The position numbers and the translations under genes are program-made. A DNA stretch of 64,000 bases. Source: CAYUAG01 sp046483025 (GTDB lineage: Bacteria; Zhuqueibacterota; QNDG01; CAYUAG01). The notes beneath the pieces were generated by a model, which made no database searches, was not told the DNA's origin, and saw nothing but the letters and a program-made list of their open reading frames with translations. The stretch is from positions 10,304 through 74,303 of the forward strand of contig JAWODZ010000105.1 of assembly GCA_046483025.1 (NCBI GenBank), read 5' to 3'. Of the stretch, positions 17,843-27,698 are shown piece after piece. Position 1 is the first letter of the stretch. Each line of letters starts with the position of its first letter.

Positions 17843-17913
17843 ATTAAAGGAAAAAGGGTGTTCGGGTGTCGTCCTGAAAAAAGTTTACAGTTTTTTAGTC
17901 TAACCATTCTAAA

Positions 17914-18159
17914 ATGTCTTTCTGAACGACCGAAGGGAGTGAAGATGTTATCCTGAGCGAGCAAAGCGAGCGAAGAATCTCACGCCACAAACTGAAATTG
18001 TATGATAATTTTTTTGCTGATAAAGTACGATTCTTTGAAAAATTATTTTTTTTCCAGCAAAACTTGTTACTCTATTGTACTGTGATTGGTATGAGATTCT
18101 TTGCTCCCTGCGGTCGCGCAGGATAACTTCTTCGTCACTTCGTTCCTCAGAATGACAGG
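17914..18159. repeat. Long imperfect inverted repeat between murA and dnaE
   Basis: The left arm (17914-17986) and the reverse complement of the right arm (18088-18159) share TTCTGA-like, GTTATCCTG and AGAATCTCA blocks in the same order, about 70 bases per arm around a 101-base AT-rich centre. Such elements carrying the motif ATTCTGAGGAACGAAGTGAC are common dispersed intergenic repeats in many bacteria. It fills most of the 463-base gap; no gene is visible there. Confidence 0.75.
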
Positions 18160-18305
18160 ATTGTTAACTATTATTTTGAGTTAAAAAATTGATGATGTAA
18201 AGGAGCTTTTAAAAAGTAAATAAAATCTGGAAACAAAAGTGAGAAAACTATTGTGTTATTTGTAAACCTATACCAGGACAAGACCAAGGAAAAAGTATAA
18301 AACCT

Positions 18306-21300
18306 ATGACTGAGTTTGTACATTTACATAATCATACCAGCTTCAGCCTTTTAGACGGAGCCTGCAGAATCCCGGAAATGATAAAGAAAGCCAAAAAGGA
18401 TAAAATGAAGGCTTTTTCTATTACTGACCATGGTAATATGTTTGGGGCTGTATCGTTTTACAATCTTATGAAGGATTCTGGGTTAAAACCAATAATTGGG
18501 TTGGAAGCTTATATAGCTCCTCAATCGAGATTGGACAGATCCAGCAGAGGGTTAAATGATGTTACTTCCTATCATCTTATACTCCTGGCAAAAAATAACA
18601 AGGGGTATAAAAATTTATTGAAATTAACCTCTATTGGATATCTGGAAGGTTTTTACTATAAACCAAGGATAGACAAACAAGTGCTTGAAAAGTATTCTGA
18701 GGGATTAATTGTGATGTCTTCCTGTATTAAAGGTGAGATTCCTTATAAAATAATCAAGGGTGATTATAACGGTGCTTTAAAAGCAGCCGGATATTATAAA
18801 GATCTATTTGGAGAAGATTTTTATCTTGAGCTACAAAACCATGGCCTCAATGAAGAGCAAATAGCAATCAAGGGTCTGTTAACTCTTTCTAAAGAATTGG
18901 ATATTCCCATAGTAGCAACAAATGATACCCACTATCTACAGAAGGAAGATGCTGAGGCTCATGATGTTCTTTTATGTATTCAAACTAATCAAGACCGGGA
19001 TGATAAATCCAGGTTAAAGTTCAGCTCAGATCAATTGTATTTTAAGTCACCTGCAGAGATGGCAGAGGTATTTAGAGATTTACCTGAGGCTTTGAAAAAT
19101 ACTTTGGAAGTTTCAGAAAAATGTAATGTCAACCTGGATGTTGATACCCCTTATATGCCAAAATTTACTATACCTGAACAGGAGGAAGCATCAAATCTTG
19201 AAGAATATCTTAAAAAGAAAAGCTGGGAAGGATTACAGGAAAGATATCCGGAGGTTACTCCTGAGTTAAAAGAGCGCTTGGAACATGAATTAACTATTAT
19301 TAATGATATGGGGTATGCTGGTTATTTTCTTATAGTTAAAGATTTTATTGATACAGCCAAAAAACATTTAATACCAGTTGGTCCGGGAAGAGGTTCAGCA
19401 GCCGGTAGTCTGGTGTCTTATACCTTGGGAATTACTGATGTAGATCCCATGAGATTCGGTTTACTTTTTGAACGATTCCTTAATCCTGAACGAGTGAACA
19501 TGCCTGATATTGATATTGATTTTTGTTACGAAAAACGTGATCAGGTGATTGATTATGTAAAACAGAAGTATGGAAAAGATAATGTAACTCAGATTATCAC
19601 TTTTGGAAGGATGAATGCTCGGGCAGTTATCAGAGATGTTGGCAGAGTGTTAAAAATTCCCTATGGTGAGGTAGATAGAATTGCAAAGCTCATACCCGTT
19701 AATACTGATCTTAAAACTACTCTGGAAAATGTACCTGATTTTAAAAATATATATGATAAGGATGAAATTCACAGAGAGCTGATTGACATTTCATTAGTAT
19801 TGGAAGGATTAGCAAGACATGCGTCCACTCATGCGGCAGGTGTGGTAATAGCACCAGATAAACTTATGGAATTTGTCCCTTTATATAAACCACCCAAAGG
19901 AGAAGTAACCACTCAGTATGCCATGAAATCTCTGGAAAAAGTCGGTCTCTTAAAAATGGATTTTTTGGGACTGAGGACACTGACAGTTATAGAACATACT
20001 TTGAAGGCAATTAATAACAAACAACATAATATTGATTTTTCCTCTATCTCATTTGATGATGAAGACACTTATAAAATTTTTTCCCGGGGGGAAACCATAG
20101 GTGTTTTTCAGTTTGAAAGCAGCGGAATGCGTGAGTATCTGAAAAAACTTCAGCCTGAGAGTATTGAAGATCTAATTGCCATGAATGCTCTTTATCGTCC
20201 CGGCCCCATGGAATGGATAGATGATTTTATTGCAAGAAGTAAAGGGAAAAAGAAAGTTGAGTATCTTCATCCTGATCTGGAAGAAATACTCGATGAAACC
20301 CACGGTATAATTGTTTATCAGGAACAGGTAATGCAAATAGCCAGTAAACTGGCAAATTTCAATTTAGGGAAAGCTGATGTCCTCAGAAGAGCAATGGGTA
20401 AGAAGAGTAAAAAATTAATGAGAGAACAGGGAAATGCTTTTCTGGAAGGAGCTAAGCAAAATAATATAAAAGAGGAAAAAGCAAAGAGAATATTTGATCT
20501 CATAAAAAAGTTCGCCGGGTATGGTTTCAATAAATCACATGCTACCTGCTATTCAGTAGTTGCCTACCAGACCGCTTATCTGAAAGCTCATTACCCCAGA
20601 GAATTCATGGCTGCCAATCTTACCAGTGAGATGGGTAATTCGGATCGAGTGGTTGTACTGATTAATGAGTGTAAACGAATGGGTATTGAGGTTCTACCTC
20701 CTGATGTAAATGAAAGCATGGCTAACTTTATTGTCAGTGGTGAGAATATCAGATTTGGACTTGGAGCTGTGAAAAACGTGGGGTTAGCAGCTATAGAATC
20801 TATAGTTGCAACCCGGGATAAAGAGGGAAAATTCAAAACAATATTTGATTTTTGTAGACGAGTAAATTTAAGACTAATTAATAAAAAAGTTCTCGAAAGC
20901 CTGATTCAGGTAGGAGCAATGGATTCAGTAGAAGGGAACAGAGCTCAGAAAATGGCAGTTGTGGGCAGAAGTTTGAGTATGGGGCAGGCTTTTCAGCAGG
21001 AAAATGCAGCATCACAGACAACAATTTTTGATAATGCAGATTTAAGCAGACAGGTTGCTATACAACTGCCCAGGGTAGAGGATTGGTCAGAATCAGTAAA
21101 ACTTACTAAGGAAAAAGAGCTGTTAGGAATATATATATCCGGGCATCCGCTTTTAAAGTATGAAGATGAGGTTAACACATTTGCCAATCCTGAAATTGCT
21201 AAACTTTCAGAGATCAAGACAAACCGTAAAGTACGATTATGCGGGATCATTAATAATACAAGCCTGCGTTTTGATAGAAATAAAAATCAAATGGCATTTT

Positions 21301-21728
21301 TCATGCTTGAGGATTTCACCGGTTCGGTTCGTATAATTGTTTTTTCAAAAGTATATGAGGAATATAAAAATATCATTCAGGACGAAAATATGGTTGTTGT
21401 ACTTGGCAATACTGATGTTAGCGGTGAAGGAGGAAGTGTTTCTATTTTGGCTGATGAAATTATTCCTGTTGAATATGCCAGAGAACGGTTTGCCAGACAG
21501 CTTTCTTTAGCCCTGACTCCCGGAAATATTGAGGAAGCAGAAGTCAAAGAAATTCTTAGTCTATTTGCCCGGTATCCCGGCAACTGTCCGGTATTTATAA
21601 ACATCAAGTCAGATAACGGCAGTGATTTTCTGCTTAAATCAAAGCGATACAAAATTAATCCCACTCCTGAAGTTTTAGAAGGATTGAGAGGTGTTTTAGG
21701 AAAAGAGAATGTATGGCTGGAGGGGTGA
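18306..21728 (+). CDS. dnaE: DNA polymerase III alpha subunit DnaE
   Basis: The replicative C-family polymerase, 1140 residues, full length and without an intein. The N-terminal PHP domain starts FVHLHNHTSFSLLDGA. The catalytic aspartates are in MPDIDIDFCYEKR; the palm also has GPGRGSAAGSLVSY. The thumb and fingers follow (FAGYGFNKSHATCYS), then the beta-clamp-binding region, and an OB domain near residues 980-1060 (VRLCGIINNTSLRF). An AAGGA site precedes the ATG at 18306. The stop overlaps an in-frame ATG of the following sensor gene. Confidence 0.97.
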   Translation: MTEFVHLHNHTSFSLLDGACRIPEMIKKAKKDKMKAFSITDHGNMFGAVSFYNLMKDSGLKPIIGLEAYIAPQSRLDRSSRGLNDVTSYHLILLAKNNKGYKNLLKLTSIGYLEGFYYKPRIDKQVLEKYSEGLIVMSSCIKGEIPYKIIKGDYNGALKAAGYYKDLFGEDFYLELQNHGLNEEQIAIKGLLTLSKELDIPIVATNDTHYLQKEDAEAHDVLLCIQTNQDRDDKSRLKFSSDQLYFKSPAEMAEVFRDLPEALKNTLEVSEKCNVNLDVDTPYMPKFTIPEQEEASNLEEYLKKKSWEGLQERYPEVTPELKERLEHELTIINDMGYAGYFLIVKDFIDTAKKHLIPVGPGRGSAAGSLVSYTLGITDVDPMRFGLLFERFLNPERVNMPDIDIDFCYEKRDQVIDYVKQKYGKDNVTQIITFGRMNARAVIRDVGRVLKIPYGEVDRIAKLIPVNTDLKTTLENVPDFKNIYDKDEIHRELIDISLVLEGLARHASTHAAGVVIAPDKLMEFVPLYKPPKGEVTTQYAMKSLEKVGLLKMDFLGLRTLTVIEHTLKAINNKQHNIDFSSISFDDEDTYKIFSRGETIGVFQFESSGMREYLKKLQPESIEDLIAMNALYRPGPMEWIDDFIARSKGKKKVEYLHPDLEEILDETHGIIVYQEQVMQIASKLANFNLGKADVLRRAMGKKSKKLMREQGNAFLEGAKQNNIKEEKAKRIFDLIKKFAGYGFNKSHATCYSVVAYQTAYLKAHYPREFMAANLTSEMGNSDRVVVLINECKRMGIEVLPPDVNESMANFIVSGENIRFGLGAVKNVGLAAIESIVATRDKEGKFKTIFDFCRRVNLRLINKKVLESLIQVGAMDSVEGNRAQKMAVVGRSLSMGQAFQQENAASQTTIFDNADLSRQVAIQLPRVEDWSESVKLTKEKELLGIYISGHPLLKYEDEVNTFANPEIAKLSEIKTNRKVRLCGIINNTSLRFDRNKNQMAFFMLEDFTGSVRIIVFSKVYEEYKNIIQDENMVVVLGNTDVSGEGGSVSILADEIIPVEYARERFARQLSLALTPGNIEEAEVKEILSLFARYPGNCPVFINIKSDNGSDFLLKSKRYKINPTPEVLEGLRGVLGKENVWLEG

Positions 21729-21796
21729 TTCCTGTTTTATTGTCTTTATTTATAATTATTTTTAATATTTATTATTTTTATAGGTTTAACTTTGAA

Positions 21797-24691
21797 ATGA
21801 ATTACAATTTCAAATTGCTATTTAAAATCATGTTTATTTGTCTTGGTACTCTGTTAGATGCATACGGACAGGAAAAAAATATTACATTTGAGAATCTTGG
21901 TATAAAAGATGGTCTGTCTCAGAGTTCGATATACTGTATTTTACAGGATTGTCGGGGATTTATATGGTTCGGGACTGAAGATGGATTAAATAAATATGAC
22001 GGATATACATTTTATATCTACAGAAATAATCCTCAGGATCCTTACAGTATCAGTTATAATTATATACGTGCTATCTGTGAAGATTGTGTGAATGATAAAA
22101 ATATACTCTGGATTGGTACTTACGGGGGAGGGTTGAATAAATTTGATACTGAGATAGAAAAGTTTTTTAATTATAGAAATGATCCAAGAAATAATAATAC
22201 AATAAGTAATAATTTTATTAAAGCTCTTTGTAAGGATGAAGAGGGATTTATATGGATTGGTACAGAACAGGGGCTTAACAGATTTAACCCAAGAACTGAG
22301 AAATTCATCACCTTTTATAATAAACCGGATAAACCTCAAAGTTTGAGTGATGATAATATCAATGTTGTGTATGCAGATTCATTTGGTATACTTTGGGTAG
22401 GAACTCAAAGAGGGGGGTTGAACAAAATCAAATTTACCGGCAAAAATCAGGATTCTATTGATATTATACGTTATCAACATAATGAACAGGATAATTGGAG
22501 TATCAGCAGTAACTGTGTAACATCTATCTATGAAGATTATTCAGGTAGACTGTGGATCGGAACAGATAATGGTGCTTTACATCGTTTTGATCGTGAGCAA
22601 CAGAAATTTGAAAGATATACTTATCATAAAGAAGGGTCAGCAAATACTGGTAATGATGACATTACAGCTGTTAGAGAGTATGATCAGGGAATGTTGTGGG
22701 TCGGGACTAAAGGTGATGGTATGTATATATTTAATCCTCATTCAGAAAAATTTATTTCTTATCATAATATTTATAATCCCAGAAGTTTGAGCAATGATGA
22801 AATTTACTCTATATATCAAGACAGATCAAATATCCTCTGGATTGGAACAGATGTTGGATTAAATAAATATAACCAGGAACAAAAACAGTTTTTATCTTAT
22901 CAGTTAAATTCTCATAGTGCAAACAGTCTGAATAATAATATTGTTTATTCTATTATAGAGGATCAGGCAGGTATAATCTGGATAGGGACCTATGGAGGTG
23001 GATTAAATAGATTTGATCCTGTAAAGAATCAATTTAGTTTTTTCAAACATGACCCTCAAGATTTTAAAAGTATCAGTAATAATCGAGTGAGAGCAGTGCA
23101 TGAGGACAGGAGTGGAAGGTTATGGATAGGAACTTATGGCGGTGGATTGAACAGATTTGATCGTAAAAATAAAGATTTTTTTCATTATCAGCATAACAGT
23201 TCTGAACAGAAAAGTATAAGCAGTAATTTTGTGAGAACAGTATGTGAAGATCAATATGGATTTCTCTGGATCGGAACTGAGAAAGGATTGAATCGATTTA
23301 ATCTCAATCAAACGGAATTTACTGTATTTAGAAATCAGGCTCAGGATACATCATCACTGAGCAGTGATTTTATCTATTCACTTTATGAGGACAGTTATGG
23401 TACTCTCTGGATTGGCACTTTAAAGGGATTGAACAAATTCAACCATGAATCAAAAAATTTTACCCGATATCTGACTGATCCGGATAATCCTTCCAGCTTA
23501 AGCAACAATGAAGTACTGTGTATGTACGAAGACAGTGCGAGGCGTTTCTGGATAGGCACTCCGAGTGGGCTTAATCTGTTGGATCGGGAGAAAGAAACAT
23601 TCACTTATTATCTTATAAAAGATGGTCTTCCCAATAATTTGATTTACAGTATTCTGGAAGATTCACTGGGACGCTTATGGCTGAGCACCAATAAAGGATT
23701 ATCCTGTTTCGATCCAGAAACTGAAACCTTTAGAAATTATGACGTTGAGGATGGGTTACAGAGCAATGAATTCAATATAGGGGCAAGCTGTAGAACCAGA
23801 AATGGAGAAATGTATTTTGGAGGTATTAATGGATTCAACCGTTTTTTTCCTGATAAAATAAAAGATAATCCTTTTGTTCCTCCGGTTGTTTTTACAGATT
23901 TTCTGATTAATAATAAATCAGTTCCTATCGGAGAAGAGGTTAGGGGAAGGATCATTCTTGATAAATCGATTACTGAAACCAGTAACATTAAGCTTTTACA
24001 TAAGGATAAAGTAATCTCATTTAAATTTGCAGCGCTTCATTATGCTGCTCCGGAAAAGAACTGTTATAAATATAAAATGGTTAATTTCGATGACAACTGG
24101 AATGAAACAGGGACCCGGCGGTTTGTTACCTATACTAACCTTAAACCGGGGAAGTATATTTTCAGAGTCAAGGGTTCTAATGCTGATGGTGTCTGGAATC
24201 CTGAAGAAGCGAGTGTGAAAATACAAATAATTCCACCGTTTTGGCAAACAAAAATATTTCAGATATTAATTTTGATTTTTATCGGAATGACAGTATTTGT
24301 TACATTCAGAATAAGGACTTATCAAATACGGAGGAAGAATATTCAGCTGGAGGAACAAGTCAAAAAAAGAACATGGGAACTAAAAAAAATAAATAAAGAT
24401 TTAAAACAGGAAATCACGGAAAGAAAGAAAATACAGATTGAACGAGAAAAGCTTATACAGGAGCTCACCTCTGCACTTGATAATGTTAAAACCTTAAAAG
24501 GAATGTTACCTATATGTGCCAGATGTAAAAAAGTTAAGGATGATCAGGGCTACTGGCAGCAGGTTGATGAATATGTCAGAGATCATTCTGAAACTGAATT
24601 CAGTCACGGTCTCTGTCCTGAGTGTATGAAAAAATTATATCCTGACTATGATGTTGATGATGATACAGATGATGAAGATGTTGAAAAATAA
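21797..24691 (+). CDS. Two-component-type propeller sensor without a kinase domain
   Basis: A large sensor-like protein, about 964 residues from the ATG at 21797. That start gives a signal peptide ending near DAYGQ; an in-frame ATG at 21713 inside dnaE is the alternative. Fourteen repeats of the WIGTxxGLNRFD type make two seven-bladed propellers. A Y_Y_Y domain follows (YKYKMVNFDDNW to YIFRVKGSNADG), then a transmembrane helix (IFQILILIFIGMTVFVTF) and a coiled coil. Hybrid sensors normally continue with HisKA/HATPase domains. Here the protein ends with a cysteine-pair module, PICARCKKVKDDQGYW to HGLCPECMKKLYP, and an acidic tail. Signal output is unknown; the module could bind zinc and dock a partner. 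Confidence 0.88.
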   Translation: MNYNFKLLFKIMFICLGTLLDAYGQEKNITFENLGIKDGLSQSSIYCILQDCRGFIWFGTEDGLNKYDGYTFYIYRNNPQDPYSISYNYIRAICEDCVNDKNILWIGTYGGGLNKFDTEIEKFFNYRNDPRNNNTISNNFIKALCKDEEGFIWIGTEQGLNRFNPRTEKFITFYNKPDKPQSLSDDNINVVYADSFGILWVGTQRGGLNKIKFTGKNQDSIDIIRYQHNEQDNWSISSNCVTSIYEDYSGRLWIGTDNGALHRFDREQQKFERYTYHKEGSANTGNDDITAVREYDQGMLWVGTKGDGMYIFNPHSEKFISYHNIYNPRSLSNDEIYSIYQDRSNILWIGTDVGLNKYNQEQKQFLSYQLNSHSANSLNNNIVYSIIEDQAGIIWIGTYGGGLNRFDPVKNQFSFFKHDPQDFKSISNNRVRAVHEDRSGRLWIGTYGGGLNRFDRKNKDFFHYQHNSSEQKSISSNFVRTVCEDQYGFLWIGTEKGLNRFNLNQTEFTVFRNQAQDTSSLSSDFIYSLYEDSYGTLWIGTLKGLNKFNHESKNFTRYLTDPDNPSSLSNNEVLCMYEDSARRFWIGTPSGLNLLDREKETFTYYLIKDGLPNNLIYSILEDSLGRLWLSTNKGLSCFDPETETFRNYDVEDGLQSNEFNIGASCRTRNGEMYFGGINGFNRFFPDKIKDNPFVPPVVFTDFLINNKSVPIGEEVRGRIILDKSITETSNIKLLHKDKVISFKFAALHYAAPEKNCYKYKMVNFDDNWNETGTRRFVTYTNLKPGKYIFRVKGSNADGVWNPEEASVKIQIIPPFWQTKIFQILILIFIGMTVFVTFRIRTYQIRRKNIQLEEQVKKRTWELKKINKDLKQEITERKKIQIEREKLIQELTSALDNVKTLKGMLPICARCKKVKDDQGYWQQVDEYVRDHSETEFSHGLCPECMKKLYPDYDVDDDTDDEDVEK

Positions 24692-24746
24692 ATTTGTAGA
24701 TAGATTTCTTTTAGAACTTATTTCCTGCAAAATACAATAAACCCCT

Positions 24747-24775
24747 TTGACATTTAAAGAAAATTTGTATAAATT
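24747..24775 (+). promoter_or_regulatory. Probable promoter of purL-purQ
   Basis: TTGACA at 24747-24752 is followed by TAAATT after 17 bases, or TATAAA after 15. It lies in the 120-base gap before purL, 37 bases upstream of the start codon, so the leader is short. No purine riboswitch is visible. Confidence 0.5.
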
Positions 24776-24811
24776 ATTTATCTAATATTTTTCAATTCGC
24801 AGGAGACATAA

Positions 24812-27682
24812 GTGATTTCCACTATATATGTGCACAGAGTCAAGGATGATCCAAAGGCAGAAGTGCTTCTGCATCATTTTACTGCTGAAGGGTATCATTC
24901 TTTACAAAACCTGATTATTGAAAAAGTTTTCCGTTTTGAAGGTATACATACAAAGGAAGCTTTTCAACTAAAACCTCTTTTATGCCATCCCGAAACAGAA
25001 GAAATAGCAGCGCATTCAGTATTGGATGAGAAAAACGGGCCTGTTTTTGAAGTCGGGTATCAAAGGGCAGTTACTGATCCTGAACTTCCTTCCATACTCA
25101 GAGGATCTGAAGATCTGGGTGTTTCCGGAATTGAATGGGTAAGAATTGCTCATCGGTATCAGTTTAAAGGTATTGATACCACGCAGGCTGAGGAGATAGT
25201 AAAGCGTTATCTGTATAATCCTCAGGTAGAGACCATAATAAAATCCGGAGAAGAATGGGATACTCTGAAACCAGTAGGAAGTACCGGGCCAGTGACAAAG
25301 GTTGATCTGAGAGGATTAACCAGAGAGCAGCTGATCAGATTAAGTGAAGAAAGAAGATTATTTTTGGATGCAGATAATATGCTGCGAATTCAGGAAATAG
25401 AAAACAGGATGGGACGGCTGCTTACTGATGGAGAACTGGAGATGTTTGCTCAGACCTGGTCTGATCACTGTTTCCATACCACCTGGAAAAGTCTGGGTCT
25501 TTTAGAAATGTTGAACAAAGCTACGGTAAAAATAGATCATCCCCTGGTTATCTCTGTATTTGAAGATAATGCTGGTGCGGTAGAGTTTTATGATGGATGG
25601 GCTATAACTGTTAAGGGTGAGACTCACAATTCTCCTACTGCCATAAGCCCTTACGGGGGTATCATGACCAAACACGGGGGAGTAATCAGAGACACACTGG
25701 GATGCGGGCAGGGAGCTTGGCCCATTGGAGGCAGTACAGTTATGGGGATCGGGGATCCTCGCACCATGTGGGAAGATCTTCCCAAAGGTGTATTACATCC
25801 TAAAACAATTTTAGCTGAAGCGATCAAAGGCACAGCAGATTATACCAATCCTATGGGAATCCCTATGATGTTTCCCAAATATCGCTTCCATCCTGACTAT
25901 ATTGGTAAATGTTTTGCCCTGGGCCATTCAGTTGGGCTTATACCTGCTTCCAGAGCAAAAAAGGGTCATCCCGAATTAGGTGATATTGCTGTACTTATCG
26001 GGGGGAAAACAGGAAGAGACGGCATTCACGGCGCCACTGTTAGTTCGGGTTCTATGACCAGTGATACTGCTACCGTTGATGCTGCACATGTTCAAATCGG
26101 CCATCCAATTGAAGAAAGAAAATTTATGGAAGCTATTCCGGTTCTCCGGGACAATAAATGTCTCCGGGCAATTACTGATCTTGGTGCTGCAGGTCTTTCT
26201 TCTGCTGCAGGAGAAATGGGTCAGGAGAGCGGTGTTTGGATTAATCTGGCAAAAGTACCGTTAAAAACAGAAGGAATGTACCCCTGGGAAATATGGATAT
26301 CTGAAAGTCAGGAACGTATGCTGCTCTGTGTTCCTGCTGAAAAAAAAGAAGAAACCCTGGAGATTTTGCAAAGATATGAAGTGCCCTCAGCAGTTATAGG
26401 CAAGTTCACAGAATCAAAAAGATGTCAGGTAGTGTATGATCCGGAACAGGAAAGAGAACCGGAAGATTTACCTGTAACTCCTGATTTACAAGGGGAGGTA
26501 CTTATTGATCTTGATTATAAGGATTTACGAAAAGGATGCAAATTGCCGGGAATATCGGTACAGGAGCCAGAGTCAGAGCATCATACCTTTACTCCTCCTG
26601 CTATTGAAAATGAGAATGATTTTAAAACAGCTGTTACAAATATTCTTTCTCATCTGAATATTTGTGATCAGTCTGCTGCAGGAACCCAGTTTGATACTAC
26701 TGTTCAGGGCAGGACAGTAATCGAACCCTATGGGGATAAAAAAAATTATATGCCTCATGATGTCTGGGTGTCTGCACCTTTACGGGGGAAAAGATACGGC
26801 TGTGCTGTATCTTTAGGGTACAATCCCTTTTATGGAGAGATTGCACCAGGGAGAGCAGGTAAACTAATAATGGTGGAAGCAATATCAAAGTTAATTACGG
26901 TCGGAGTTAATTATAAGGATATTGTTCTTTGTGATAATTTTTATACTCCCCGGATAAATTCAGAAGTGGCCTGGATATTAACAAAAATGGTGACTGAATG
27001 CTGTAATCTTTCTGTACAGTTAGGAACTCCTTTTATCAGTGGAAAAGACAGCTCCAGCGGAACCTATGTCGGCCCGGACGGAAAGAGGATAGATATTCCG
27101 CCTACTCTGGCGGTACTGGCGTTGGGAAGATTAAAAAATGTCAATAAAATAATTCCCAAATCCTGGCAGCGTGCAGGGGACAAGCTTCTGTTTGCCGGTC
27201 CTCTGAGTACTGAACTGGGTGGTTCTGTATATTTTGATACGTTTGACCAACGAGGAACGGATTTACCAGAGGTGAACCCGAAATTTTTAATAAAATTCTG
27301 GAAGAAAATTAACTCTTTACAGAAAAACGGTTTAATAAAGTCATCATCTGCTCTGGAACAGGGAGGACTGATCGTAAAATTATTCGAGATGGCTATGGGA
27401 AGTGGTTTGGGATGTGAAATTAACTTAAAGAATATCATGAGTAATATGAATGCGAATCGATTGGAAAATGTTTTGTTTTCTGAAATGATAGGTTCTCTTA
27501 TACTGGAAGTGGATAAGGATTCTGCAGACATTGTGATACAGGAGCTGGATTGTTTAGAACTGGGTCAGATAATCAATGGTTCTCATTTAAATTTTGATAC
27601 AGATAAATTTTCTGCTCACTTTTCTCTGTCAGAACTTATCGAAGTTTGGAAAAAGCCGTTTCCGAACTTATTAAATTTGTAA
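24812..27682 (+). CDS. purL: Phosphoribosylformylglycinamidine synthase, PurL with a PurS-like N terminus
   Basis: The ATP-dependent synthase of step four of purine synthesis, 956 residues. The core PurL has QTWSDHCFHTTWKSL, KGETHNSPTAISPYGG, TDLGAAGLSSAAGEMGQ and ISGKDSSSGTY. About 200 residues precede the core, opening STIYVHRVKDDPKA, and look like PurS-like segments plus linker; free-standing PurL is near 720-740 residues, so this resembles a PurS-PurL fusion. It lacks the C-terminal glutaminase of the 1300-residue enzymes; PurQ is encoded separately 16 bases downstream. The start is GTG at 24812 after AGGAGA. Confidence 0.94.
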   Translation: MISTIYVHRVKDDPKAEVLLHHFTAEGYHSLQNLIIEKVFRFEGIHTKEAFQLKPLLCHPETEEIAAHSVLDEKNGPVFEVGYQRAVTDPELPSILRGSEDLGVSGIEWVRIAHRYQFKGIDTTQAEEIVKRYLYNPQVETIIKSGEEWDTLKPVGSTGPVTKVDLRGLTREQLIRLSEERRLFLDADNMLRIQEIENRMGRLLTDGELEMFAQTWSDHCFHTTWKSLGLLEMLNKATVKIDHPLVISVFEDNAGAVEFYDGWAITVKGETHNSPTAISPYGGIMTKHGGVIRDTLGCGQGAWPIGGSTVMGIGDPRTMWEDLPKGVLHPKTILAEAIKGTADYTNPMGIPMMFPKYRFHPDYIGKCFALGHSVGLIPASRAKKGHPELGDIAVLIGGKTGRDGIHGATVSSGSMTSDTATVDAAHVQIGHPIEERKFMEAIPVLRDNKCLRAITDLGAAGLSSAAGEMGQESGVWINLAKVPLKTEGMYPWEIWISESQERMLLCVPAEKKEETLEILQRYEVPSAVIGKFTESKRCQVVYDPEQEREPEDLPVTPDLQGEVLIDLDYKDLRKGCKLPGISVQEPESEHHTFTPPAIENENDFKTAVTNILSHLNICDQSAAGTQFDTTVQGRTVIEPYGDKKNYMPHDVWVSAPLRGKRYGCAVSLGYNPFYGEIAPGRAGKLIMVEAISKLITVGVNYKDIVLCDNFYTPRINSEVAWILTKMVTECCNLSVQLGTPFISGKDSSSGTYVGPDGKRIDIPPTLAVLALGRLKNVNKIIPKSWQRAGDKLLFAGPLSTELGGSVYFDTFDQRGTDLPEVNPKFLIKFWKKINSLQKNGLIKSSSALEQGGLIVKLFEMAMGSGLGCEINLKNIMSNMNANRLENVLFSEMIGSLILEVDKDSADIVIQELDCLELGQIINGSHLNFDTDKFSAHFSLSELIEVWKKPFPNLLNL

Positions 27683-27698
27683 GCCAGGAGGTAGTTTG

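Noticed and set aside
17843..18305. CRISPR-like repeat array
   Set aside because: The repeated sequence is one inverted pair, not regularly spaced direct repeats; no cas genes are in the window.
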